From the NCBI GenBank assembly GCA_000403315.2, contig KE159636.1:835358-899357 (forward strand): 64,000 bases of DNA, written 5' to 3'. Under the pieces are notes generated by a model. It saw only the letters and a list, made by a program, of their open reading frames with translations, was not told where the DNA came from and did not search any database. Both the position numbers and the translations under genes were made by a program. This stretch comes from Lachnospiraceae bacterium A2. Lineage in GTDB: Bacteria; Bacillota; Clostridia; Lachnospirales; Lachnospiraceae. Positions 50,978 through 58,737 of the stretch are shown here, one piece after another. The stretch's first letter is position 1. Every line of letters starts with the position of its first letter.

Positions 50978-52445
50978 CACCACTTTACAACTTTTTGAAA
51001 AATAAAATAACGCACAAGGCACTTTCTAATGTATAATAAGTTTGCACACAAAACTATACGAAAGATGGTGACCTTGTACGTCAGACTTATTATACAACGA
51101 AAACAATCTAATTGGTAGACTGTACCGTTATTTTTATATTTATTTTAAAACTTTTTCCTTACCAACTATTGAAACCTTGTTCCTGCTGGTGTTATCTATC
51201 CTTGCTATGGAGTCGGCAGGTTCCATCCGTTCGCTGTACAGACATTTTTTATCAGGGATTACAGAAAAATCCCTGAATGCATTTTACTATGCATGTTCTT
51301 ATGCAAAAGCTGATTATTCTAGATTTATGAATGTTACTGCTGGTATGGCTTTAAAGCTCATACCAGAAAAATTGTCCTCCCAGCCTGTCTTCCTGTGTAT
51401 TGATGATACAATGGTTGCAAAATTCGGCAAAAAATTTGAGGATGCTTCAAAGCTTTTCGACCATGCTGCGCATAATGGCTCTAATTACCTGAATGGACAC
51501 TGTTTTGTGAGCGTAATGCTCTGTGTCCCTGTATGGAATAAGGACAGGATCCATTATCTGTGCGTACCGCTTGGATACCGCATGTGGCAGAAAAAGGAAT
51601 CTAAACTGGAACTGGCTGCATCTATGGTGCGGCATGTAATGCCTGTCTTGCGTACAAAGAAAAACGTCGTCCTCCTTTGTGACAGCTGGTATGTAAAAAA
51701 GAGCCTTGTTTCTATCGTAGACGAATATGAAAACCTTGGCCTTATAGGAAATGCAAGGCTTGATTCCGTCATTTATGATTTGCCGCCACAGCGGACGGGA
51801 AAAAGAGGACGTCCTGCAACGCATGGCGACAGGCTCTCCATCCAGGATGATTTTACTCTGTCAGATGAAAAAATTGGAGGCTATTACATGGCTGTGCGCC
51901 GTGTCCTTACAAACATTTTTGGCAAAAGGACCGTTCTGGCATATGTTACATCAGCGGACAAGGAAAATGGTGGCAGGCGTTTATATTTCAGCACAGTTTT
52001 TCCAGAACAGCTGCAGATATTCTGTGCCTGGCAAGAAAAATCCCCACTGAATCAGACAGGAAGCAGCCGTATGCAGTTTATACCTCTGATGCTTTATGCT
52101 TTTCGGTGGAACATCGAAGTAAGTTATTACGAACAGAAAACCTTCTGGTCATTATGCAGCTACATGGTGCGGAGCCGCAAAGGGATAGAAATGCTTGTCA
52201 ATCTAATCAACATAGCGTATTGTGCAATGAAACTTTTGCCGTATCAGGACAAGACGTTTTCCAAATACCAGACAGAAAGCGTCCAGGAATTTCGTTTCGT
52301 ACTGAGCGAAAAAATTCGCCAGCAGGTATTTTATGCCATTTTCGTGAAAAAAGCCGAAACACACATAAAATCAAAAGCTATAATTAAGGTTTTAAAACAA
52401 CTGATTCAGCATCAGGGATATTATTTATAAAGTTGTAAAGTGGTG
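50978..52445 (+). mobile_element. IS701/IS4-like insertion sequence, complete (1,468 bp)
   Basis: 17-bp perfect terminal inverted repeats (50978-50994 and 52429-52445, AAAGTTGTAAAGTGGTG at the right). A perfect 7-bp target duplication GACTTTA flanks them at 50971-50977 and 52446-52452. One transposase gene inside. It interrupts the primase-helicase gene. Confidence 0.93.
51177..52430 (+). CDS. IS4-superfamily DDE transposase
   Basis: 417 residues from TTG 51177. The frame is open from 51072 without ATG, and the in-frame residues LYRYFYIYFKTFSLPTIETL just upstream look protein-like, so the true start may be a rare codon upstream. DDE residues: FLCIDDTMVAKFGKKF, LLCDSWYVKK, and FRWNIEVSYYEQKTFWSL (YREK-like helix). 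Confidence 0.88.
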   Translation: MFLLVLSILAMESAGSIRSLYRHFLSGITEKSLNAFYYACSYAKADYSRFMNVTAGMALKLIPEKLSSQPVFLCIDDTMVAKFGKKFEDASKLFDHAAHNGSNYLNGHCFVSVMLCVPVWNKDRIHYLCVPLGYRMWQKKESKLELAASMVRHVMPVLRTKKNVVLLCDSWYVKKSLVSIVDEYENLGLIGNARLDSVIYDLPPQRTGKRGRPATHGDRLSIQDDFTLSDEKIGGYYMAVRRVLTNIFGKRTVLAYVTSADKENGGRRLYFSTVFPEQLQIFCAWQEKSPLNQTGSSRMQFIPLMLYAFRWNIEVSYYEQKTFWSLCSYMVRSRKGIEMLVNLINIAYCAMKLLPYQDKTFSKYQTESVQEFRFVLSEKIRQQVFYAIFVKKAETHIKSKAIIKVLKQLIQHQGYYL

Positions 52446-53306
52446 GACTTTATTGTAAAGTTTATAAAAAGCCAGACGTCACTAATATGTATTGGGTCTA
52501 AAAGGCTGTACATTTTTAACGGGAAAGTATACGAAGATATCAGCGAACAAAAACGGGCTGCAACTTTTTTTAAACAGATTTTGGATGAAAAAAGAAGCCG
52601 TTTATTCCGTGACTATTCCGAAATCCATAAGCAGTTGCTGTGCGATCCAGAAATTGCAGTTGACAGTTTGGAACAATTGCCAATAAACAGGGATGTGGTT
52701 GTCTTTCAAAATGGAACTTTTAATGTCAGGGAGCAGTTTTTTTATGAAAACCAGTTCTGGGAAGAGGATTACATTTTCTCTATTTTGGCAACGGACTATG
52801 ACAGAAATGATCTTTCAGGCAAAGAAGCTGTTGATTGCTTTTTAAATACTTTTTGCATGGGACAGGAGGGACGGAAACAGTTATTTTGTGAAATTATCGG
52901 TTTTTGCCTTTCTAATTATGAAAACAAGAAAGCTTTTTTTTATTTCATGGGCGTCCCGGATGCAGGCAAAAGCACAGTCTGCCGGTTTATGGAGTTGGTA
53001 ATTGGAGAAAATTTGTACATGGCATGTTCCATCAAGGAACTCAACAGCAAATATGTTACAGGTGAGCTTGTTGGCATTAAGGTCTGTGCAGACGAAGATG
53101 TTGCGACTAATAAACCTTTGAAATCAGAAGATATTGCTTTGATCAAAAAGATTACATCTTCAGATAAGATCAGGACACGTCAGATTTACAGGGAAGCCGA
53201 ACAGCTTCGTCCAGATTGCAAGCTGGTCTGGGCTGGGAACGGAATGATGACGTTCGCAACCAGCGAAGATTTACAGCCATTTATTAACCGCCTGATTATT
53301 GTCTGT
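52446..53306 (+). pseudogene. Central fragment of the D5-like primase-helicase gene
   Basis: Carries the D5_N-type region and an SF3 helicase: Walker A MGVPDAGKST, then KVCADEDVATNKPLKSEDIALIKKITSSDKI and LVWAGNGMMTFATS (sensor and motif C). Frame ends at FINRLIIV where the IS200-like element begins. SF3 helicase-primases start replication of phages and plasmids. Confidence 0.85.
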
Positions 53307-53940
53307 ATAATGGGGTTAAAACCCTCGCCTTTAGGCGAAACCTTTAGGTAAACCCCATACCTTCAAGTTTAGATGACATAAAAAATGGAATACTAAACTT
53401 GAGGTGAAAATATGGAAAATTACAGGAAATCAGCACATTGCACATATGACATAAAGTATCACTTAGTATGGATAACAAAATATCGGAAACCCATATTGTT
53501 AGGGAAAATAGCTGTTAGAACTAGGGAACTAATCCGAATGGTCTGCCAGAATAATGAAGTGCAGATTTTGGCAGGGCATGTGGGCAGTGACCACATACAT
53601 CTGCTGGTGTCAGTGCCGCCGCACTTGTCAGCAAGTAAGCTGGTACAATATATAAAAGGCAACACCTCCAGAAAGTTACAGATGGAATATAAGGAACTAA
53701 ACAAACAATTTTGGGGACAACATTTGTGGGCAAGAGGATATTTTGTGGCAAGCAGTGGAAATGTTACAGATGAAATTATCAGAGAATATATACAAAACCA
53801 AGATTTACAGGAAAGAAATAACTCTGATAACTTCGAGGTAGGATCACCGTAGAAAAATAATGATAATCTTGCGGAGAGACAACTTTAGGCTGCTTTAGCA
53901 GCAGAGCGAACCTACCGGCTTTAGCCGGTAGTGGTTCAGT
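53307..53940 (+). mobile_element. IS200-like insertion sequence
   Basis: Inserted between codons of the primase gene (FINRLIIVC / FPLEVSIPKEERD). Ends carry hairpins in place of inverted repeats: CTCGCCTTTAGGCGA inside GGGGTT/AACCCC at the left, CTACCGGCTTTAGCCGGTAG at the right, as usual for IS200/IS605. No tnpB. Ends are approximate to a few bases. Confidence 0.8.
53412..53852 (+). CDS. tnpA: IS200/IS605-family TnpA (Y1 HUH transposase)
   Basis: 146 residues. YHLVWITKYRKPIL, the HUH motif in GHVGSDHIHLLVSVPP, and the catalytic tyrosine in DEIIREYIQNQ. A single-strand transposase. Intact and full length. Confidence 0.93.
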   Translation: MENYRKSAHCTYDIKYHLVWITKYRKPILLGKIAVRTRELIRMVCQNNEVQILAGHVGSDHIHLLVSVPPHLSASKLVQYIKGNTSRKLQMEYKELNKQFWGQHLWARGYFVASSGNVTDEIIREYIQNQDLQERNNSDNFEVGSP

Positions 53941-54384
53941 TTCCCATTGGAAGTGTCCATCCCAAAGGAAGAGCGAGATCCGGATATTCTTTCTAAGCTG
54001 ATGGTTGGCCGGAATTATATGATAACATTGGCCTTGAAAGGGTTGCATGACCTGGTGGAGAACCGGTTTTGCTTTTCGGAAGCAGTGGATGCGGAAGATT
54101 ATTTTAATCCCCAGATTTTCCTGAATGGCGTAGAAAGTTTTGTCGAATCGGAGTGCCAGCTTGAATCGGAAGCAGTTGCTTATACACAAGAGTTGTACGC
54201 AAGATACCATCAATTCTGTAAACGGAATGGTGGATACAAGGCTTTATCTATAAACCAGCTTATCCCATATTTAAAGGGGAAGTATGGCGTGGAAAGATAT
54301 ACTAATGGAAGCAAGAGGGGCGTATGGGGAATCAGGCTGTTGGAGCTTGTCCCAAATGATACCGGCGAGGAAAATAGTGTTTGA
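53941..54384 (+). pseudogene. 3' fragment of the D5-like primase-helicase gene
   Basis: In frame with the central fragment once the IS is removed: FPLEVSIPKEERDPDILSKLMVGRNYMITLALKGLHDLVENRF, the typical D5 C-terminal region with its winged-helix part. Both insertions leave the gene inactive, so replication of unit 4 by this route is probably lost. The stretch 54385-54555 after it shows nothing else. Confidence 0.85.
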
Positions 54385-54555
54385 TTTACACACCTGACAC
54401 ACTATTTTGTACCTTTGGTTTTGTAGATATTATGGCTCAATTCCCGTAAAATCTTCCTAAAAATCATAAGCCAGGAAAAGTGTGTCAGGTATGTCAGGGA
54501 TGTTCGTCAATGCTGGATTCAAAAAAATATATTGATTTTATTAGAGGAGGTAACA

Positions 54556-54771
54556 ATGCAAGGATATTTATATTACACAGCCTCAGAGGTTCAGGAAATG
54601 CTTGGCGTTTCAAGAGGCAAGGCATACCAAGTGGTGAGGGGCTTGAATGAGGAATTAGAAGCAAAGGGGTTTATTGTGATTGCTGGAAAAATCCCAAAGA
54701 AGTTTTTTAATGAACATTTTTATGGGTTGTCGGTACAAAGCCCACAAGCAGCAAGCGCACAGTTAGTTTAG
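54556..54771 (+). CDS. xis: Excisionase-type HTH protein (unit 4)
   Basis: 71 residues from ATG 54556 behind AGGAGG. YYTASEVQEMLGVSRGKAYQVVRGLNEELEAKGFIVIAGKIPKKFFNEHFYG follows the same pattern as the other xis proteins of the array. A terminator-like hairpin separates it from int. Confidence 0.85.
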   Translation: MQGYLYYTASEVQEMLGVSRGKAYQVVRGLNEELEAKGFIVIAGKIPKKFFNEHFYGLSVQSPQAASAQLV

Positions 54772-54789
54772 GCAGCAGTAGATGCGGCA

Positions 54790-54818
54790 ATCCCCGGAGT
54801 ATTCCATGCTCCGGGGAT
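54790..54818 (+). terminator. Hairpin between xis and int of unit 4
   Basis: ATCCCCGGAG pairs with CTCCGGGGAT around TATTCCATG, followed by ATTTATA. It could attenuate integrase expression relative to xis. Confidence 0.7.
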
Positions 54819-54844
54819 ATTTATAAAGGAAAGGACGTGGTATT

Positions 54845-55948
54845 TTGCATGTAAAAAAGTATGGAGAAGGTTCAGGAAAATGGGAAGTTTTTGTTTATGT
54901 GGAAGACCATACAGGAAAGAAAAAGCTGAAGCATAAACGTGGTTTTAAGACGAAACGGGAAGCGGTGGCATGGGGCGAGCAGTTTAAGCTCCAGCAGTCA
55001 TCCAATTTGGATATGAGCTTCCAGGCGTTTTGGGAGCTGTACCAGGCAGATATGGCGCAGCGGTTACGGGAAAATACATTCCGTACTAAAGAGTACATAG
55101 TGGAGCTTAAAATATTGCCTTATTTTGGCAGGCGGAAAATTATGGACATTAAGGCGGCAGACATAAGGAAATGGCAAAATCAGTTAATGAAAGAAGGATA
55201 CGCCCCAACATATTTAAAGACAATCAATAACCAGCTCAGCGCCATTTTCAATTATGCAGTAAAGTATTATGATCTGCCGAAAAATCCATGTGTACAAGCT
55301 GGGTCAATGGGGAAGTCACAGGCGGAATCCATGAAATTCTGGACACAGGAGGAATTTGGGCTTTTTGTAGAGTGTGTAAAAGACAAACCTATTTCTTATA
55401 TGGCGTTCAAAACGCTGTTCTGGACGGGAATCCGGATCGGGGAATTATTAGCCCTCACCCTAGGTGATTTTTCCGCAGAGGACAAGACGCTCCGGATAAA
55501 CAAATCCTATCAGCGGATTAATGGGAAGGATGTGGTAACAGAACCTAAAACAGAAAAGAGCAAACGTGTGATTCCCCTGCCAGATTTTTTGGTGGAAGAA
55601 ATGAAGGATTATATAAGCCGTTTATATGGCATGATGGAAACAGACAGGCTTTTTATGGTGACAAAATCTTTTCTGGAGCATGAAATGATCCGTGGGGTGG
55701 AACTGTCCGGGGTAAAGAAAATACGCCTGCATGATTTGCGGCATTCCCATGCAAGCCTGTTGATTTCAAAGCTTGGGGCACAGCCATTGATGGTAGCGCA
55801 GCGGCTGGGACATGAAAAAATCCAGACTACCTTAAATACATATTCCCATTTATATCCAAACCAGGCAAGGGATTTGGCAGACCAGCTAAATGGATTGAAT
55901 GAAGAAGATTTGGATGAGGAGGCTACAGACTATGCCCGGAAAACATAA
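54845..55948 (+). CDS. int: Tyrosine integrase of unit 4
   Basis: 367 residues from TTG 54845 (AAAGGACG upstream). The N-terminal arm-binding domain is followed by a catalytic domain with GIRIGELLALT, HDLRHSHASLL and TLNTYSHLYP (Tyr). Most diverged of the four integrases, in line with its TGGTAAT arm sites. It reads toward the right attachment site. Confidence 0.95.
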   Translation: MHVKKYGEGSGKWEVFVYVEDHTGKKKLKHKRGFKTKREAVAWGEQFKLQQSSNLDMSFQAFWELYQADMAQRLRENTFRTKEYIVELKILPYFGRRKIMDIKAADIRKWQNQLMKEGYAPTYLKTINNQLSAIFNYAVKYYDLPKNPCVQAGSMGKSQAESMKFWTQEEFGLFVECVKDKPISYMAFKTLFWTGIRIGELLALTLGDFSAEDKTLRINKSYQRINGKDVVTEPKTEKSKRVIPLPDFLVEEMKDYISRLYGMMETDRLFMVTKSFLEHEMIRGVELSGVKKIRLHDLRHSHASLLISKLGAQPLMVAQRLGHEKIQTTLNTYSHLYPNQARDLADQLNGLNEEDLDEEATDYARKT

Positions 55949-56366
55949 AAACCCAACGATTGCGTTCCGGCCAAGCGGCTGGCAGAGGGCATTGATAGAG
56001 GAACGGGCGGCAATGAGCGGACATTACAAAAAGGATTTTATTGCCCGGAGCTGTATCTATTCTAATATCGTAGTGGTGGGAAACCAGGTAAATATCAAAA
56101 GGATTGTGGATGCATTGCAGGAGATGCAGTGTACCATGAAGGAAATCGTCAGGCAGCTACAGTCTGGCGATTTTTCCTTGTCTGGGGATGCTTATAAAGA
56201 GATGAAGGAAGATTTTCTTGCTATGGCAATTACGGCAGTGGATATTGTAAATGGCGCGGCATATTTGTTTGATAAGCTGCCAGATACGGATAACCAGCAC
56301 TGGAAAGCAGATTTGGAGATAGAACAGTTCCAGGAGATGCTGGAACAGGACAATATAGGAGAATAA
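55932..56366 (+). CDS. mobC: MobC-type relaxosome protein (unit 4)
   Basis: 144 residues from ATG 55932 behind GGAGG, overlapping int. NPTIAFRPSGWQRALIEERAAMSGHYKKDFIARSCIYSNIVVVG aligns with the unit 1 and 3 proteins. No relaxase is found in unit 4, so it may depend on one in trans or be a remnant. Confidence 0.78.
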   Translation: MPGKHKNPTIAFRPSGWQRALIEERAAMSGHYKKDFIARSCIYSNIVVVGNQVNIKRIVDALQEMQCTMKEIVRQLQSGDFSLSGDAYKEMKEDFLAMAITAVDIVNGAAYLFDKLPDTDNQHWKADLEIEQFQEMLEQDNIGE

Positions 56367-56476
56367 AAGATAGTGTGGGCTTGGGAAGATGCAGCCAAAA
56401 GTGAAAACCAGGTTGTGCAAAGGCAAAAATAAGGTTATAATGGGATTAAGCCTATCACGGGAAAGCAGGTGGTTTT

Positions 56477-57271
56477 ATGAATGATATTGAAAAGGACAAA
56501 GAGGATTTAGAGGTTCTGGAAGGGTTATGCCTTCTGGACGATTTCTTTATGACGGTTGTGTTTGACCAGAATATTGGGACAACGGAGTTTGTCCTAAATA
56601 TTATTCTGGGCAGGGATGATTTGGAAGTCATAGAGGTGGTAGCCCAAAGGGAGTATAAAAATCCAGTTCCTGGAGGACGCTCTATCAGGCTTGATATTTA
56701 TGCAAAAGATTCTGATGGGAAGGTGTATGATATTGAGGTACAGAATGAAAATGCAGGGGCAGATGTTCACAGGGCCAGGTTCCACAGCAGCATGTTGGAT
56801 ACAAAGATGCTGAAATCGTCGCAGGAATTTAAAGAAATCCATGATTCCTATGTTATTTTCATTACCAGGAATGACTATATGAATCTTGGTTTTCCGATGT
56901 ACCATGTGGAAAGGAATGTCCAGGAATCAGGGGAATTGTTTGGGGACGGTTCGCATATCATATACTTAAATGGCAGCTATAAAAATGACAGTGATCCAGT
57001 TGGGAAGCTGATGCATGATTTTCGCTGTACAAGTGCAGTTGATATGTTTTATCAGGAACTAGCAAAGCCAGTCGGGTATTTCAAAGGAACGGAAGGAGGC
57101 CGAAATAAAGTGTGTAAAGCTATGGAAGAAAGAATAGATAGGGAACGTATAGAAACATTGTTTGATATTGTTAAAAATCTTATGAAATCTATGAAAATGA
57201 CCGCAGAACAGGCAATGACAGCTATGTGTATATCGGATTCCGACAGAGCAATTTTGTCTAAGAGGTTTTAG
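56477..57271 (+). CDS. Rpn/PD-(D/E)XK-family nuclease
   Basis: 264 residues. LLDDFFMTVVFDQNIGTTEFVLNIIL, then RLDIYAKDSDGKVYDIEVQNE (D...E-x-Q active site) and YVIFITRNDYM. A C-terminal helical tail ends in DRAILSKRF. Rpn (PDDEXK_2) proteins are recombination-promoting nucleases; some act in phage defence. The gene abuts the right arm sites. Confidence 0.85.
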   Translation: MNDIEKDKEDLEVLEGLCLLDDFFMTVVFDQNIGTTEFVLNIILGRDDLEVIEVVAQREYKNPVPGGRSIRLDIYAKDSDGKVYDIEVQNENAGADVHRARFHSSMLDTKMLKSSQEFKEIHDSYVIFITRNDYMNLGFPMYHVERNVQESGELFGDGSHIIYLNGSYKNDSDPVGKLMHDFRCTSAVDMFYQELAKPVGYFKGTEGGRNKVCKAMEERIDRERIETLFDIVKNLMKSMKMTAEQAMTAMCISDSDRAILSKRF

Positions 57272-57308
57272 TGGTAATGTTACCGCCATTTGGTAATGTT
57301 TTGGTAAT
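57272..57308 (+). repeat. Arm-type integrase sites, right end of unit 4
   Basis: TGGTAAT at 57272, 57291 and 57302. The last two are 11 bp apart, 111 bp before the core. Same heptamer as the unit 4 left end. The stretch 57272-57778 is otherwise gene-free. Confidence 0.75.
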
Positions 57309-57412
57309 GAAAACTCAAAGAACCATTTGGACAGTGTGGATTATCATGGAAATAAGGTACAGAAATGACGGTAAAACACAGTAAGCGGTGCAAAGGAACG
57401 ATAATGTGAGTT

Positions 57413-57424
57413 GAGTTCGAATAA
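57413..57424 (+). other. Attachment core, junction unit 4/unit 5
   Basis: GAGTTCGAATAA, followed by ATAAAAATG. The sequence right of the core resembles that right of the 13376 core (unit 2), the left side does not. Confidence 0.75.
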
Positions 57425-57483
57425 ATAAAAATGCTTAGTGAATCCAGTATTTATGCGGGTTTGCTGGCTTTGGAAAGGTCTTT

Positions 57484-57501
57484 TGATAACAAATTGATAA
57501 C
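57484..57501 (+). repeat. Arm-type integrase sites, left end of unit 5
   Basis: TGATAAC at 57484 and 57495, 11 bp apart, 71 bp after the core, in the same context as 13447. Confidence 0.75.
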
Positions 57502-57576
57502 AGTCGTTTGGGTGCGATTATTCTTACTGTCAGGTGGTTTGTTGGTGGGGGAATGATTTTTAAGCGGCTGGCTAAT

Positions 57577-57709
57577 GTTCAGAGCCATACTCGGAAATAT
57601 TACATATTTCCGAGTTGTGGCGTATCCGCCAAATGGAGTTTTGCCAATATATGCTCTTGAATGTAATCATTCATCGCATATATTGTCCAAACTCCGCTTG
57701 GCTCTGAAC
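57577..57709. repeat. Cloverleaf-like 133-bp insertion
   Basis: Outer 11-bp stem GTTCAGAGCCA/TGGCTCTGAAC (57577/57699) encloses three hairpins. The first is ACTCGGAAATAT/ATATTTCCGAGT (12 bp, loop TAC), the second TGGCG/CGCCA (57618-57631). The third is a 20-bp near-perfect stem (57635-57654 with 57676-57695) topped by TGAATG/CATTCA. Unit 2 lacks exactly this block in otherwise matching sequence, so it inserted as a unit. Confidence 0.8.
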
Positions 57710-57722
57710 GAATCCATATTAA

Positions 57723-57768
57723 AACGCCCTTAGCTGTGGGTAGGAACTCATGGCTAAGGGCGTTTTTT
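57723..57768 (+). terminator. Intrinsic terminator at the left end of unit 5
   Basis: AACGCCCTTAGC/GCTAAGGGCGTT followed by a T run; same as the unit 2 terminator at 13560. Confidence 0.8.
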
Positions 57769-57778
57769 GTCGTGATTG

Positions 57779-58309
57779 TCAATCGGTTTTCAGTTTGTCC
57801 TTGAACTGTTCAACCAAGGTATCACTCAATTCCTTAGAGGGAACTTTTGCCCAATGCTGCGTGGTGTCAAATTTTGGGTAATTGTACCGCCACTGATCGT
57901 AATCTTCCCTGCTGATTTCCTCGGCAGAGAGTTTGTCCGCCTGCTCTTTCCAAGCGCAGAGCATTTTCAGCAATTCGGCGGCATCCTTGCTTTTGTCTTT
58001 GTTGACCTTTAAGCAGATTTCACCGTCTGATTCACTGACGGTAAGACCGTAAATGTCCTCAAGGGTAAATAAGGTGTGCATAAGCCCGATGTAACTGTCA
58101 ATGTCGGGTATGTCAAGAGCCTGCGGCGCAACGTCAAGAGCCTGCGCCAGTGCAGCCGTCAAGTCTGCCTTTGGCTTGCGTGAGCCAGTTTCATACTGTG
58201 CCAGACGCACATCCGCTGATTTTTCGGGAAATCCGACAAGCATACCGAGGTATTTTTGCGTCATGCCCCGCATGATGCGGAAAAAATGTATTCTTTCGCC
58301 AATCGCCAT
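57779..58309 (-). CDS. XRE-family repressor of unit 5
   Basis: 176 residues, near-identical to the unit 2 protein at 13616, including the helix-turn-helix. Differences cluster in the C-terminal half (for example a shifted FDTTQHWAKVPSKELSDTL). ATG 58309 follows AAGGAG. Because the repressors are so similar, units 2 and 5 probably repress each other. Confidence 0.88.
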   Translation of the reverse strand: MAIGERIHFFRIMRGMTQKYLGMLVGFPEKSADVRLAQYETGSRKPKADLTAALAQALDVAPQALDIPDIDSYIGLMHTLFTLEDIYGLTVSESDGEICLKVNKDKSKDAAELLKMLCAWKEQADKLSAEEISREDYDQWRYNYPKFDTTQHWAKVPSKELSDTLVEQFKDKLKTD

Positions 58310-58415
58310 AATGTTTCACTCCTTGTTCGTATGTTTATAAGGAGTATAGCATATATGTTTAGAGAAAGTCAAGAATAAGCGAAACAAAAAAGTTTAATAT
58401 TTTCTTGCAAACCTA

Positions 58416-58444
58416 TTGACGGTAGCAAAAATGTTTAGTATTAT
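58416..58444 (+). promoter_or_regulatory. xis-int promoter of unit 5
   Basis: TTGACG (58416) and TATTAT (58439) with a 17-bp spacer and the same AGCAAAAATGTT and AAGCAAAAACGCTT boxes as unit 2. The leader to xis is ~40 bp longer than in unit 2. Confidence 0.72.
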
Positions 58445-58536
58445 GTATTAAGCAAAAACGCTTAGAAAGAGAAACGCCGCAAGGGCATACCTATATGCCC
58501 AGAGTAATGGGCGGCAATAAGGAAAGGAGAGGTTGT

Positions 58537-58737
58537 ATGGACAACAAATTTATCCGTGTGGATGAGGTGGCGCAGGAGCTTTCCGTATCAAAACCTTACG
58601 CTTACAAGCTCATCAAGAAATTAAATGACGAGCTGAAGGAGCAGGGGTTTATCACGATTGCAGGGAGAGTAAACCGCCAGTATTTTCAAGAAAGGTTTTA
58701 TGGGGCAGGAGAAAAACAGGGAAAGGAGATGGAGTAA
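58537..58737 (+). CDS. xis: Excisionase-type HTH protein (unit 5, intact)
   Basis: 66 residues from ATG 58537 (GGAAAGGAGAGG upstream; longer frames lack support). Same protein as unit 2 up to the IS110 insertion point, ending GAGEKQGKEME. The stop directly precedes the int ATG, giving the native coupled arrangement. Confidence 0.88.
   Translation: MDNKFIRVDEVAQELSVSKPYAYKLIKKLNDELKEQGFITIAGRVNRQYFQERFYGAGEKQGKEME

Larger units (their letters stand above)
37475..57412. mobile_element. Unit 4: plasmid/phage-like integrated element (about 20 kb)
   Basis: Bounded by GAGTTCGAATA cores and TGGTAAT heptamers at both ends. xis, int and mobC lie at the right end, opposite to units 2, 3 and 5. No MobV relaxase is seen. 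It carries its own DNA ligase, exonuclease, annealing protein and a broken primase. Two IS copies and several frameshifts indicate decay. Confidence 0.75.
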
